A DNA stretch of 6,999 nucleotides, taken from contig JALVDG010000421.1 of NCBI GenBank assembly GCA_027009095.1, positions 1 through 6,999 of the forward strand, written 5' to 3'. A program made the position numbers and the translations under genes. The stretch is from Thiotrichaceae bacterium (GTDB lineage Bacteria; Pseudomonadota; Gammaproteobacteria; Thiotrichales; Thiotrichaceae). The notes beneath the pieces are model-generated. The model ran no database searches, was not told where the DNA came from, and worked only from the letters and a program-made list of their open reading frames with translations. Positions 1 through 5,946 of this stretch are shown piece after piece; within the stretch, counting starts at the first letter, position 1, and every line of letters starts with the position of its first letter.

Positions 1-1000
1 TGATCGCGCAAAAAATAAAGACTTTGCAATTCTCTACCGTAGCAACCATCAAAGTCGTTTGTTTGAACGGGTTTTGCGTGAAAATAATATCAGCTATAAA
101 ATTAGTGGTGGAACGTCCTTTTTTGAACGTACAGAAGTCAAAGATATACTCGCTTATTTACGCCTTATCAGCAATAGCAGCGACGATGCCGCCTTTTTAC
201 GCGTCGTTAATACACCGAAACGAGAAATTGGGGCAAGTACTCTAGAAAAACTAGGCGAATACGCTAATAAACGCAATGTTAGCCTATTTACTGCCAGTAC
301 TGAGCTTGGCTTCGCAGAACAAATTAGTAGCCGTGCCAAAGCTCGTTTAGAACGTTTTAGCTTCTGGGTAAATGAAATGTCACTCATCAACCGAATGCTA
401 GAACCTCATGCCATCGTCAATAAAGTTATTAACGATATTGACTATGCGCAGTGGTTACAACATACCAGTACATCACCCAAAATGGCTGAACGACGTATGG
501 AAAATGTGATGGAAATTGTTGATTGGGTTAAGCGACTTTATAACGATGGTGACGGAAAAGAAGAGCTATCAGAAATTGTTACGCACATGGCACTACTTGA
601 TATATTAGAAAGAAACAAAGGTGACGATGAAGAGGCTGATGATGTTAGCTTGATGACACTACACACTGCGAAAGGCTTAGAGTACCCCTATGTCTTTATG
701 GTGGGTGTTGAAGAGGAAATTTTACCACACGCAAATAGTATGGATGTAGAAAGCAGGCTAGAAGAAGAACGTCGTCTTGCTTATGTGGGTATCACCCGTG
801 CAAAAAAACAACTGACTATAACTTTCGCTAAAACACGTCAAAAATATGGCGAAAGTATTACCTGTGATCCTAGTCGTTTTCTTGAAGAACTACCCGAAGA
901 ACATATCGAATGGGCAAACAAAAAAGTAGCAACGCACGAAGAAATGCAAAAGACAGCACAATCCTATATTGCAAACTTGAAAGATTTACTCGAAGGATAA
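1..1000 (+). CDS. rep: ATP-dependent DNA helicase Rep, C-terminal part (5' end outside window)
   Basis: Superfamily 1A 3'-5' DNA helicase that helps replication forks pass bound proteins and restarts stalled forks in the cytoplasm. The reading frame is open from base 2, so the gene enters from the left; about 332 codons are present, roughly half of the usual ~670. Seen in order: the motif IV region FAILYRSNHQSR (about nt 34-69), SGGTSFFERTEVKD (about 104-145), motif V MTLHTAKGLEYPYVFMVG (about 653-706), and motif VI EERRLAYVGITRAKK (about 763-807). The tail SRFLEELPEEHIEW followed by a charged helix ending near NLKDLLEG resembles E. coli Rep rather than UvrD or PcrA. The Walker A and B motifs lie upstream and cannot be checked. 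The stop is followed after 5 bases by the start of a yaiI remnant, so the two were probably co-transcribed. Confidence 0.93.
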   Translation, partial: DRAKNKDFAILYRSNHQSRLFERVLRENNISYKISGGTSFFERTEVKDILAYLRLISNSSDDAAFLRVVNTPKREIGASTLEKLGEYANKRNVSLFTASTELGFAEQISSRAKARLERFSFWVNEMSLINRMLEPHAIVNKVINDIDYAQWLQHTSTSPKMAERRMENVMEIVDWVKRLYNDGDGKEELSEIVTHMALLDILERNKGDDEEADDVSLMTLHTAKGLEYPYVFMVGVEEEILPHANSMDVESRLEEERRLAYVGITRAKKQLTITFAKTRQKYGESITCDPSRFLEELPEEHIEWANKKVATHEEMQKTAQSYIANLKDLLEG

Positions 1001-1005
1001 GAGAC

Positions 1006-1069
1006 ATGAAGATATGGGTTGATGCCGATGCCTGCCCCGTAGTGATAGGAGATTTTATTTAGAGCTCTT
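1006..1069 (+). pseudogene. YaiI/YqxD family (DUF188, UPF0178) 5' remnant
   Basis: The ATG at 1006 lies 5 bases after the rep stop, with a GGAT ribosome-site-like stretch before it. It opens with MKIWVDADACPVVI, the very characteristic N-terminus of the YaiI/YqxD family, which has a PIN-like fold and is normally about 150 residues. After codon 14 the frame breaks: the frame-1 reading ends at TAG 1060-1062 after 18 codons. The shifted frame from 1049 gives EILFRA, the expected family continuation (VIKEILFRA). The simplest reading is therefore a 2-base deletion in the Lys codon near 1047-1049. Family similarity ends at about 1066-1069, exactly where the convergent rhodanese gene ends, and the remaining ~130 codons are absent. 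No function is expected. The family assignment rests on the N-terminal motif as recalled, not on a search. Confidence 0.8.
1045..1060 (+). repeat. 16-bp direct repeat, copy 1 (in the yaiI remnant)
   Basis: The sequence ataggagattttattt is identical to 1487-1502, in the same orientation, 442 bp apart. This copy spans the frameshift in the yaiI remnant. Flanking bases differ on both sides. Confidence 0.85.
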
Positions 1070-1521
1070 TAACACTGCTCCCAAGGCAATCCATCAAAAC
1101 GCCATCCATTGATAGAGGAGCGATGATTATTTTTATCTTTATCGCCCTCAAAACCATCAACAATATGAAATACGCGCTTTAGTCCCGCCTCTAATAAAAC
1201 CTCCCCCGCCGTTTCAGAACGATTACCACTACGACAAATAAGGATAATATTGGCACAATGATCTTTTGTACTACACATTGTACCGCCAAGTAGTAATTTG
1301 CGTATATCGGCAACAAAATGAGGATTAATTTCCCAGTCTGGCTCATCCATCCAAGGTATATGAATAGCCCCAACAGGATGCCCAATAAATAAAAATTCCA
1401 TACTGGAGCGAATATCAATTAAGTATGATATTTCATCTCCTTTCATTATTGTTAGTGCTTGCTTTGAGGATATTGCACTAACCGCAATAGGAGATTTTAT
1501 TTCTGTATTATGCTCTGCCAT
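1069..1521 (-). CDS. single-domain rhodanese-like sulfurtransferase
   Basis: A 150-residue single rhodanese domain without signal peptide or membrane segment, so probably cytoplasmic. Seen: the domain-start motif LIDIR (residues 34-38), the CH2A-like segment GHPVGAIHIPW (47-57), the active-site loop CRSGNRS with Cys96 as the persulfide-carrying residue, then the helix ETAGEVLLEAG and the end motif VDGFEGD...NGWRFDGLPW. The six-residue loop is typical of thiosulfate or persulfide sulfurtransferases rather than Cdc25-like phosphatases. An upstream in-frame TTG at 1545 exists, but the ATG at 1521 is preferred: AAGGA sits 8 bases before it and it begins one base after the TGA of the upstream Rieske-like gene, which indicates translational coupling. 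Codons 7-12 (EIKSPI) carry one copy of a 16-bp direct repeat. The natural sulfur donor and acceptor cannot be told from sequence. Confidence 0.9.
   Translation of the reverse strand: MAEHNTEIKSPIAVSAISSKQALTIMKGDEISYLIDIRSSMEFLFIGHPVGAIHIPWMDEPDWEINPHFVADIRKLLLGGTMCSTKDHCANIILICRSGNRSETAGEVLLEAGLKRVFHIVDGFEGDKDKNNHRSSINGWRFDGLPWEQC
1487..1502 (+). repeat. 16-bp direct repeat, copy 2 (5' end of the rhodanese gene)
   Basis: An exact match to 1045-1060. Read on the minus strand it encodes part of EIKSPI near the rhodanese N-terminus, so here it is coding sequence and not an obvious mobile-element end. Confidence 0.85.
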
Positions 1522-1522
1522 T

Positions 1523-1981
1523 TCACTCTTCCTTGTCTTCTCCAATTAACAGTTTTGTCGGCTCAATAAAATAATGAGGAGGCGACTCAAGATCATTAAC
1601 ATTAGTACGCTCTATTGGCTTTCCAAATTGATTATAAGTCGTGCCTGTACAGGTATCTTTTAAAATATCACCTGTAAAGAACAATGGACAATTCCCTGAG
1701 TCTCCTAAATCATAATACACAAAGTACTCATTTGTTTTATTTACTACATCTTTGGGAGTATTTCGGTGCAAAATAGATACTTTTTTACCTTGCCAAATAA
1801 CATGGGTTGATTCTCCCTTTGCTAAACTTTTTACCAAAACCTCTATTGTTTCTCCTGACGCATCTGAATTTTCTTCATCCTCTACAAATACAGAGCTAAA
1901 CATAACCCATAAAAGAATAGCTATACCGATATAAGTCATTATCTGTAAAATTACGCGGTATACTTGACGTTTATCTGTCAT
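1523..1981 (-). CDS. membrane-anchored Rieske-like protein lacking the [2Fe-2S] ligands
   Basis: A 152-residue protein with a short basic N-terminus, one hydrophobic segment (residues about 11-31), then an acidic stretch VEDEEN. This predicts an N-in anchor with the rest outside the inner membrane. There is no twin-arginine motif. The soluble part reads like the ISP subunit of bc1/b6f complexes: LAKGESTHVIWQGKKVSILHR (53-73) matches the 'PG...V.WRGKPV.I..R' strand pair, and the end YNQFGKP...ESPPHYFIEPTKLLIG matches 'YD.AGR...L..PPY.F....L.IG'. Where the cluster boxes CTHLGC and CPCHGS should be, the protein has YYDLGDSGNC (89-98) and DTCTGTTY (109-116), so none of the two Cys and two His ligands is present. 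Cys98 and Cys111 remain and could match the disulfide pair. It is the first gene of a unit with the rhodanese. The start is supported by AAGAG 8 bases upstream. The family assignment is by eye and is an inference. Confidence 0.62.
   Translation of the reverse strand: MTDKRQVYRVILQIMTYIGIAILLWVMFSSVFVEDEENSDASGETIEVLVKSLAKGESTHVIWQGKKVSILHRNTPKDVVNKTNEYFVYYDLGDSGNCPLFFTGDILKDTCTGTTYNQFGKPIERTNVNDLESPPHYFIEPTKLLIGEDKEE
1530..1534 (-). promoter_or_regulatory. ribosome binding site that decides the rhodanese start
   Basis: AAGGA on the minus strand lies 8 bases before the ATG at 1521 and inside the last codons of the upstream Rieske-like gene. It supports the 150-residue form over a longer form from TTG 1545, which would overlap the upstream gene by 23 bases. 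Confidence 0.7.
1959..1964 (+). promoter_or_regulatory. possible -10 element for the DUF423 gene
   Basis: TATACT matches the sigma-70 -10 consensus at five of six positions and would start transcription about 28 bases before the ATG at 1999. It lies inside the divergent Rieske-like gene, because only 17 bases separate the two start codons. No good -35 hexamer is visible at the right distance (TCATTA near 1936), so this is tentative. Confidence 0.3.
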
Positions 1982-1998
1982 TTAAAAGTCTCTTAAAA

Positions 1999-2379
1999 AT
2001 GAAAAAATTTTTATTCATCGGTTCTTTATTTGCTTTACTTGCTGTCGTATTAGGTGCTTTTGGCGCACATGGATTAGAGCGTCTTATCAGTAGTGAGAAG
2101 GTTTTAGCAAGATTTCATACGGGTGTGGAATATCAGTTCTACCACAGTTTTGGCATTTTTATTATTGCGCTACTTTTAAAAGATGCAAAATCTCGTTTAT
2201 TAAATAGTGCAGGTTTTTTCTTTGTTATTGGCATTGTCTTATTTTCAGGTAGCCTCTATCTCTATGTGCTAACAGGAAATAAATCATTTGGGATGATAAC
2301 ACCCGTGGGCGGATTAGCCTTTATTATTGGCTGGCTTTTTTTGTTAGTCTACGCTTTTAAAATAAAATCGGATAAATAA
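1999..2379 (+). CDS. DUF423 family inner-membrane protein (YgdD-like)
   Basis: A 126-residue hydrophobic protein with four predicted membrane segments (about 5-24, 45-61, 69-90 and 97-120) and a basic C-terminal end, matching the usual 120-130 residues of the DUF423 family (E. coli YgdD, B. subtilis YwdK). Family signatures seen: LGAFGAHGLE (18-27) at the end of the first helix, YHSFGIFI at the second, LFSGSLYLY in the third, and ITPVGGLAFIIGW before the fourth. The molecular function of the family is not established. No clear Shine-Dalgarno sequence precedes the ATG; the 17 bases before it also form the leader of the divergent Rieske-like gene. It converges on folBK with a 15-bp gap holding only an A/T inverted repeat. 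Confidence 0.9.
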   Translation: MKKFLFIGSLFALLAVVLGAFGAHGLERLISSEKVLARFHTGVEYQFYHSFGIFIIALLLKDAKSRLLNSAGFFFVIGIVLFSGSLYLYVLTGNKSFGMITPVGGLAFIIGWLFLLVYAFKIKSDK

Positions 2380-2394
2380 CATTAATTTACAAAA

Positions 2395-3234
2395 TTAAAT
2401 CAATCCCTTAACCTCTTTTAAACCATCGATACTTAAATCAGATTGTCTGGCTAATTCAGCAATAGTAATACCTAACTCTGGATGTGTATAATCTGCCGCT
2501 ATTTCAGCAAGCGGATATAAAACAAAGGGATACTTAATAACATCAGCACGAGGTAAGTCAATTTCAGGCTGCAAAACAAGATCATCATAAAATAAAATAT
2601 CAACATCTAGGGTTCTAGCGCTAAATTTAATGCCTGTTCTTTGTCTTGCGTGGTCGGTTTCTAAACGCTTTAAATAAGATGATAGTTCTTGATAGCTTTT
2701 ATCTGTCTGTAAACTGGCGGATAAATTAATAAAGGGATCACCATCAAAGCCTTCTGCATCAGACTCATAAGCACGAGAGAATAGGATATTGGGAAATTCT
2801 AATTTAAGTAGCTTAACGCAAGAACGAATATTGCGTTTACGATCAATATTACTACCAATATCAAGATACACTTGGGCTTTACGCTTGCGGGTAATGATCA
2901 CCCCTACTTCACGCGATCCACTCACTGCTTTTGGCTTACCAAGAGTAACTTTCACCCACGGTATGTGCATTTTTTCTAATAATAAATCAGCAATACGCTC
3001 CGCTAAGGTCTCGACTAATTGAAATTCACTGGCTTCAACTAGCTCTATGACCATTTTAGACGCAGCTTTATAATTTAATGTGTCTTTAATATCATCAGAG
3101 GCGGCTGCTTTACGATTATCCCAGCCCATTTCTAGGTCTATATTAATGGTTTGACGTATTTGACGTTCCCAGTCATAAATACCTATTAAAGCAGCTACTT
3201 GTAAATCACGCACATAAACAATATCGGTATTCAT
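2395..3234 (-). CDS. folB-folK: bifunctional dihydroneopterin aldolase / HPPK (FolB-FolK fusion)
   Basis: A 279-residue cytoplasmic protein that should catalyse two consecutive steps of tetrahydrofolate synthesis: cleavage of 7,8-dihydroneopterin to 6-hydroxymethyl-dihydropterin, then its pyrophosphorylation with ATP. FolB occupies residues 1 to ~117: the start YVRDLQVAALIGIYDWER, Tyr55, Glu75 in LVETLAERIADLLL, and the lysine of VTLGKPKA at position 100, which matches the family's catalytic Lys. FolK occupies ~121-279: VYLDIGSN, FINLSASLQT, and ARTLDVDILFYDD with the Mg-binding Asp210 and Asp212, then FVLYPLAEIAADYTHPE. Each half is about the normal length of the separate enzyme (E. coli ~122 and ~159), with almost no linker. 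The usual WGPR before TLDLD is FSAR here; the Arg is kept. GGTGA just before the ATG serves as ribosome site. Streptococcal SulD is a known fusion of the same order. Confidence 0.93.
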   Translation of the reverse strand: MNTDIVYVRDLQVAALIGIYDWERQIRQTINIDLEMGWDNRKAAASDDIKDTLNYKAASKMVIELVEASEFQLVETLAERIADLLLEKMHIPWVKVTLGKPKAVSGSREVGVIITRKRKAQVYLDIGSNIDRKRNIRSCVKLLKLEFPNILFSRAYESDAEGFDGDPFINLSASLQTDKSYQELSSYLKRLETDHARQRTGIKFSARTLDVDILFYDDLVLQPEIDLPRADVIKYPFVLYPLAEIAADYTHPELGITIAELARQSDLSIDGLKEVKGLI

Positions 3235-3262
3235 CTATCACCCAAACTAAAATTTTGGGCTG

Positions 3263-3268
3263 ATTATA
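3263..3268 (-). promoter_or_regulatory. -10 element of a probable folBK promoter
   Basis: A perfect TATAAT on the minus strand, 28 bases before the folBK ATG. TTTCTC lies 17 bases upstream as a poor -35. Transcription would start near 3256, giving a leader of about 20 bases. It lies in the 87-bp gap after fadD, so folBK need not depend on read-through from fadD. Confidence 0.5.
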
Positions 3269-3321
3269 CCCAGTATATTCCAATAGAGAAACGATCAGAG
3301 TTATAAAATGACTCTACCCAA

Positions 3322-4983
3322 TTACATTCCTCGTAGCTCTCGGCGTAATACCTTACCTATATTTGTCTTAGGTAAATCTTCAATAAAAATGACTTGCTTA
3401 GGTCTTTTATAAGCCGTTAAGTTTTCTTTGCAATAAGCCATCAACTCTTCTTCATCTAATGATTGATCTTTTTTAACAACAAATATTTTTACCGCCTCCC
3501 CTGAAGATTCGTCTGAGACACCGATTGCACCGACTTCTAACACCTTGCCATGTAGTGCAACGACATCTTCGATCTCATTAGGGTAAACATTAAAGCCTGA
3601 CACAATAATCATATCTTTTATACGATCTACAATTTTGCAGCAGCCTTTTTCATCCATAATGGCAACATCACCTGAGTGTAACCAACCATCTGTATCTAAT
3701 ACTTTTTTGCTTTCTTCTGGACGATTCCAATAGCCCCGCATGACTTGAGGTCCCCGTATCCATATCTCCCCACATTCACCAAGCTCGACCTCATTCCCTT
3801 TATTATCACGAATTGATACTTCGGTTGAGGATATAGGCAAGCCAATTTTGCCAGTGTATTCCTTAATATTAAGCGGGTTGATACAGACAGCAGGAGAGGT
3901 TTCTGTTAATCCATAAGCTTCAACAAGTGGTACATCTGTGACTGCCTTCCACTCTGTAGCAACGGCTTTTTGTATCGCCATACCACCACCTAAAGATAGT
4001 TTTAAATAGCTAAAATCAATGTCTTTAAAGCCCGAGGTATTGAGTAATTTATTATATAAAGTATTAACTCCTGTCATATAGGAAAATTTTTCCTGACTGA
4101 GTGTTTTAACAAAGCCTTTATAGTCACGGGGATTGGTAATTAAGACATTCTTAGCGCCCATTTTCAAAGAAAATAAGGCATTTGCAGTGAGAGAAAAAAT
4201 ATGATAGAGAGGCAAGGCAGTGATAAACGTTTCTTTACCTTCTTTTAAGTCTGCTGCTGCCCATGCATGAGCTTGCAATAAATTAGCAATCATATTTTTA
4301 TGTGTGAGTATTGCCCCTTTAGCGACCCCTGTTGTACCACCCGTATATTGCAAAAAGGCAATATCTTCATGTGATAATTGAGCATCTTCTTGAGATAATT
4401 GCTTACCTAGCTTTAACACTTTGTTAAAAGCTATCGCACTGGGTAAATTAAAAGGGGGAACCATTTTTTTTACGTGCTTAATAATAAAGTTGATAATAGT
4501 CGATTTAGGAAAATCAAACATATCACCAATATGTGTTGTTATTACAAAATTTATTTCAGTTTGATCTAATATTTTTTCTAATGTATGAGCAAAATTCTCT
4601 AGTATGACGATTGCACTACAAGCTGCATCGCTAAGTTGATGAGCTAACTCACGCTCGGTATATAAAGGATTAGCATTAACAACAACTAATCCAACGCGTA
4701 AAGCAGCAAAAAGCACAATGGGATATTGTAGTAAGTTGGGCATCATAATAGCAATACGATCCCCTTTCTTTAGCCCTAGCTCAGAAGTAAGATAAGCAGA
4801 AAAATCTCGGCTTAGATGATCTAAATCACCATAACTTAATACCTTTCCCATATTGGAATAAGCAGGAAGATCACGAAATTTATCAATACTTTGATGAAAT
4901 AAATCGGTAATAGATTGATATTCATTAACATCTATTTCTTCAGGAATACCTTCTAGATAATGTTCGACCCATATTTTCTTCAT
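3322..4983 (-). CDS. fadD: long-chain-fatty-acid--CoA ligase (FadD type)
   Basis: A 553-residue acyl-activating enzyme (E. coli FadD is 561) that forms acyl-AMP from fatty acid and ATP and then acyl-CoA, usually at the inner face of the membrane. Seen: the N-terminus IWVEHYLEGIPEEIDVNEYQS typical of FadD, the P-loop YTGGTTGVAKGA (213-224), the adenine-binding EAYGLTETSP (355-364), and the fatty-acyl-CoA-synthetase signature DGWLHSGDVAIMDEKG...IVDRIKDMIIVSGFNVYPNEIEDV (432-474). The C-terminal KTNIGKVLRREL carries the catalytic Lys544. All key residues are present, so the gene looks functional. The start is fixed by a strong AGGAGG 4 bases before the ATG. It is the last gene of a unit with the thioesterase and a dead flavoprotein gene, whose stop lies 15 bases upstream. 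Chain-length preference cannot be read from the sequence. Confidence 0.95.
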   Translation of the reverse strand: MKKIWVEHYLEGIPEEIDVNEYQSITDLFHQSIDKFRDLPAYSNMGKVLSYGDLDHLSRDFSAYLTSELGLKKGDRIAIMMPNLLQYPIVLFAALRVGLVVVNANPLYTERELAHQLSDAACSAIVILENFAHTLEKILDQTEINFVITTHIGDMFDFPKSTIINFIIKHVKKMVPPFNLPSAIAFNKVLKLGKQLSQEDAQLSHEDIAFLQYTGGTTGVAKGAILTHKNMIANLLQAHAWAAADLKEGKETFITALPLYHIFSLTANALFSLKMGAKNVLITNPRDYKGFVKTLSQEKFSYMTGVNTLYNKLLNTSGFKDIDFSYLKLSLGGGMAIQKAVATEWKAVTDVPLVEAYGLTETSPAVCINPLNIKEYTGKIGLPISSTEVSIRDNKGNEVELGECGEIWIRGPQVMRGYWNRPEESKKVLDTDGWLHSGDVAIMDEKGCCKIVDRIKDMIIVSGFNVYPNEIEDVVALHGKVLEVGAIGVSDESSGEAVKIFVVKKDQSLDEEELMAYCKENLTAYKRPKQVIFIEDLPKTNIGKVLRRELRGM

Positions 4984-4987
4984 AAAT

Positions 4988-4993
4988 CCTCCT
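4988..4993 (-). promoter_or_regulatory. strong ribosome binding site of fadD
   Basis: AGGAGG on the minus strand followed by ATTT and the fadD ATG. It lies between the stop of the decayed flavoprotein gene and fadD, so fadD translation does not depend on that gene being translated. Confidence 0.8.
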
Positions 4994-4998
4994 AGGTG

Positions 4999-5388
4999 TT
5001 AGCTTATGGCGCTTAGAGCCGATTCAAATTTCTTTACAATATCACCTGCTGGTTCTATTTTAGATATGCCCGCAACACTTTTCCCTGCTTGCCAAAAATT
5101 CTTTGAGCCATCTTTATTGTCCATTGCATTGCGAAAGCGTTGTGAAGATTTTTCGATAAGTACATTCATTCCTATTGGCTTTTTGGTTAGTTTTTTTAAT
5201 AGCTTACAAGTCCTCCCTAAACTCTAATCCCTTCACAAAGGTTAAGGATACAGGTTGAACGATACCAATAGTACCAGCCTCTGATACAGCCGCGACTAGT
5301 TCTCATTGGAACATGGATATATAGATCCACAAATAAATGGTATGCGAATGCCAGTATCACAACTTAATACTGTTGCAAGCCTATTCAT
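4999..5388 (-). pseudogene. decayed nitronate monooxygenase / NAD(P)H-dependent flavin oxidoreductase
   Basis: Three frame pieces in order rebuild the two ends of a 2-nitropropane-dioxygenase-like FMN protein (normally over 300 residues). Piece 1, from ATG 5388: MNRLATVLSC...TGIRIPFICGSIYPCSNE. The frame shifts by a lost base near 5302. Piece 2: ELVAAVSEAGTIGIVQPVSL, then TFVKGLEFREDL, ending at TAA 5206-5204. A run of seven T on the plus strand (5191-5197) probably holds an extra base that restores the frame. Piece 3: KKLTKKPIGMNVLIEKSS joined near 5125-5150 directly to NFWQAGKSVAGI, then KIEPAGDIVKKFE, with stop at 4999-5001. The join lacks roughly 200 or more codons, including the FMN phosphate site and the catalytic core. 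It begins 5 bases after the thioesterase stop, so it was the middle gene of the unit. Four separate lesions make function very unlikely. Confidence 0.85.
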
Positions 5389-5393
5389 AGTAG

Positions 5394-5888
5394 CTATCTT
5401 GGTGCAAGTCGCCACATTACATGAGCAATCGCAACCACTACACCCTCCTCATTTTTTATTTCTGCATGGACTAATACATCTGTTACTTTTGTAACAGCAT
5501 CAGGAGGGGTCGCAATACCTGTGGCGATTAGTTTTCCACGGGCTTTTTTTCTATATTCCATTTCGATATGGATGACAATTGCCTTGGTTGATGTAGGTAA
5601 AGCTGAGAGCATCGCAAGACCACTGGCTAGCTCACCTAAATTAGCTAAAGCAATTGCATGAATACAATGTAAGTGATTACGAATTGCTCGACGATCTTTT
5701 ATACTAACTTCAACAAAACCTGGGCTAAGTTTTTGTATATGAGGATTAATAGAGCCAGAATAAGGCACAGCACGACACAATAATCGATTAAATATCCAAC
5801 GCCCAGCACGGTTGCTACCTAAACGATTCCATAACAAAAGTAGGCGTTGCTCTGCTGGGGTGGATTGTTTACTGTTTTTTAAACTCAT
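5394..5888 (-). CDS. hotdog-fold thioesterase, DUF4442 family
   Basis: A 164-residue protein with no signal peptide, of the usual length for one hotdog domain. After an amphipathic start (residues 13-40) come AVPYSGSINPHIQKLSPGFVEV, the conserved core RNHLHCIHAIALANLGELASG (70-90) and EYRKKARGKLIATG (111-124), then VHAEIKNEEGVVVAIAHVMW (140-159). The NH...H...NLGE arrangement in the central helix corresponds to the active-site region of PaaI-like and DUF4442 thioesterases, with Glu86 the likely acidic catalyst. Expected role: hydrolysis of an acyl-CoA thioester in the cytoplasm; the chain length is unknown. It is the first gene of the unit that continues with the flavoprotein remnant and fadD. 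No clear Shine-Dalgarno sequence precedes the ATG at 5888, but the next in-frame ATG lies well inside the conserved domain. Confidence 0.82.
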   Translation of the reverse strand: MSLKNSKQSTPAEQRLLLLWNRLGSNRAGRWIFNRLLCRAVPYSGSINPHIQKLSPGFVEVSIKDRRAIRNHLHCIHAIALANLGELASGLAMLSALPTSTKAIVIHIEMEYRKKARGKLIATGIATPPDAVTKVTDVLVHAEIKNEEGVVVAIAHVMWRLAPR

Positions 5889-5917
5889 AATTTATAACTA
5901 TACATAAAATAGTTTAT

Positions 5918-5946
5918 TTTATATATATATGAGTATAGCTGTTAAA
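5918..5946 (-). promoter_or_regulatory. probable sigma-70 promoter of the thioesterase-fadD unit
   Basis: On the minus strand TTTAAC (5946-5941) and TATAAA (5923-5918) are separated by exactly 17 bases, giving a start near 5911 and a leader of about 22 bases. The spacer is an alternating TA stretch, so other -10 placements such as TATACT (near 5937-5932) are possible. It lies in the 99-bp gap shared with the divergent channel gene. Confidence 0.45.

Noticed and set aside
1045..1502. The 16-bp repeats as target-site duplications or attachment sites of an inserted element
   Set aside because: The right copy lies inside intact rhodanese coding sequence, there are no terminal inverted repeats, and no transposase or integrase is present between or beside the copies.
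1522..1545. Longer rhodanese form starting at TTG 1545
   Set aside because: It would overlap the upstream gene by 23 bases and has no better ribosome site. ATG 1521 has AAGGA at 8 bases and abuts the upstream stop.
2382..2398. Perfect 7-bp inverted repeat TTAATTT-ACA-AAATTAA in the convergent DUF423/folBK gap, as a two-way terminator
   Set aside because: The stem is entirely A/T with a 3-base loop and would be very unstable. It overlaps the folBK stop and may simply reflect base composition.
3241..3259. Inverted repeat CCCAAA / TTTGGG just before folBK, as a terminator or RNA switch
   Set aside because: The stem is only 6 bp, no T-run follows on either strand, and the predicted folBK start near 3256 would leave out most of one arm.
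3296..3316. AGAGT / ACTCT stem downstream of fadD, as a terminator
   Set aside because: Only five base pairs, a 9-base A/T-rich loop and no T-run on the minus strand.
5006..5227. 73-residue open frame on the plus strand
   Set aside because: It is antisense to the flavoprotein remnant, whose minus-strand frames match a known family; the plus-strand peptide has no recognisable features.
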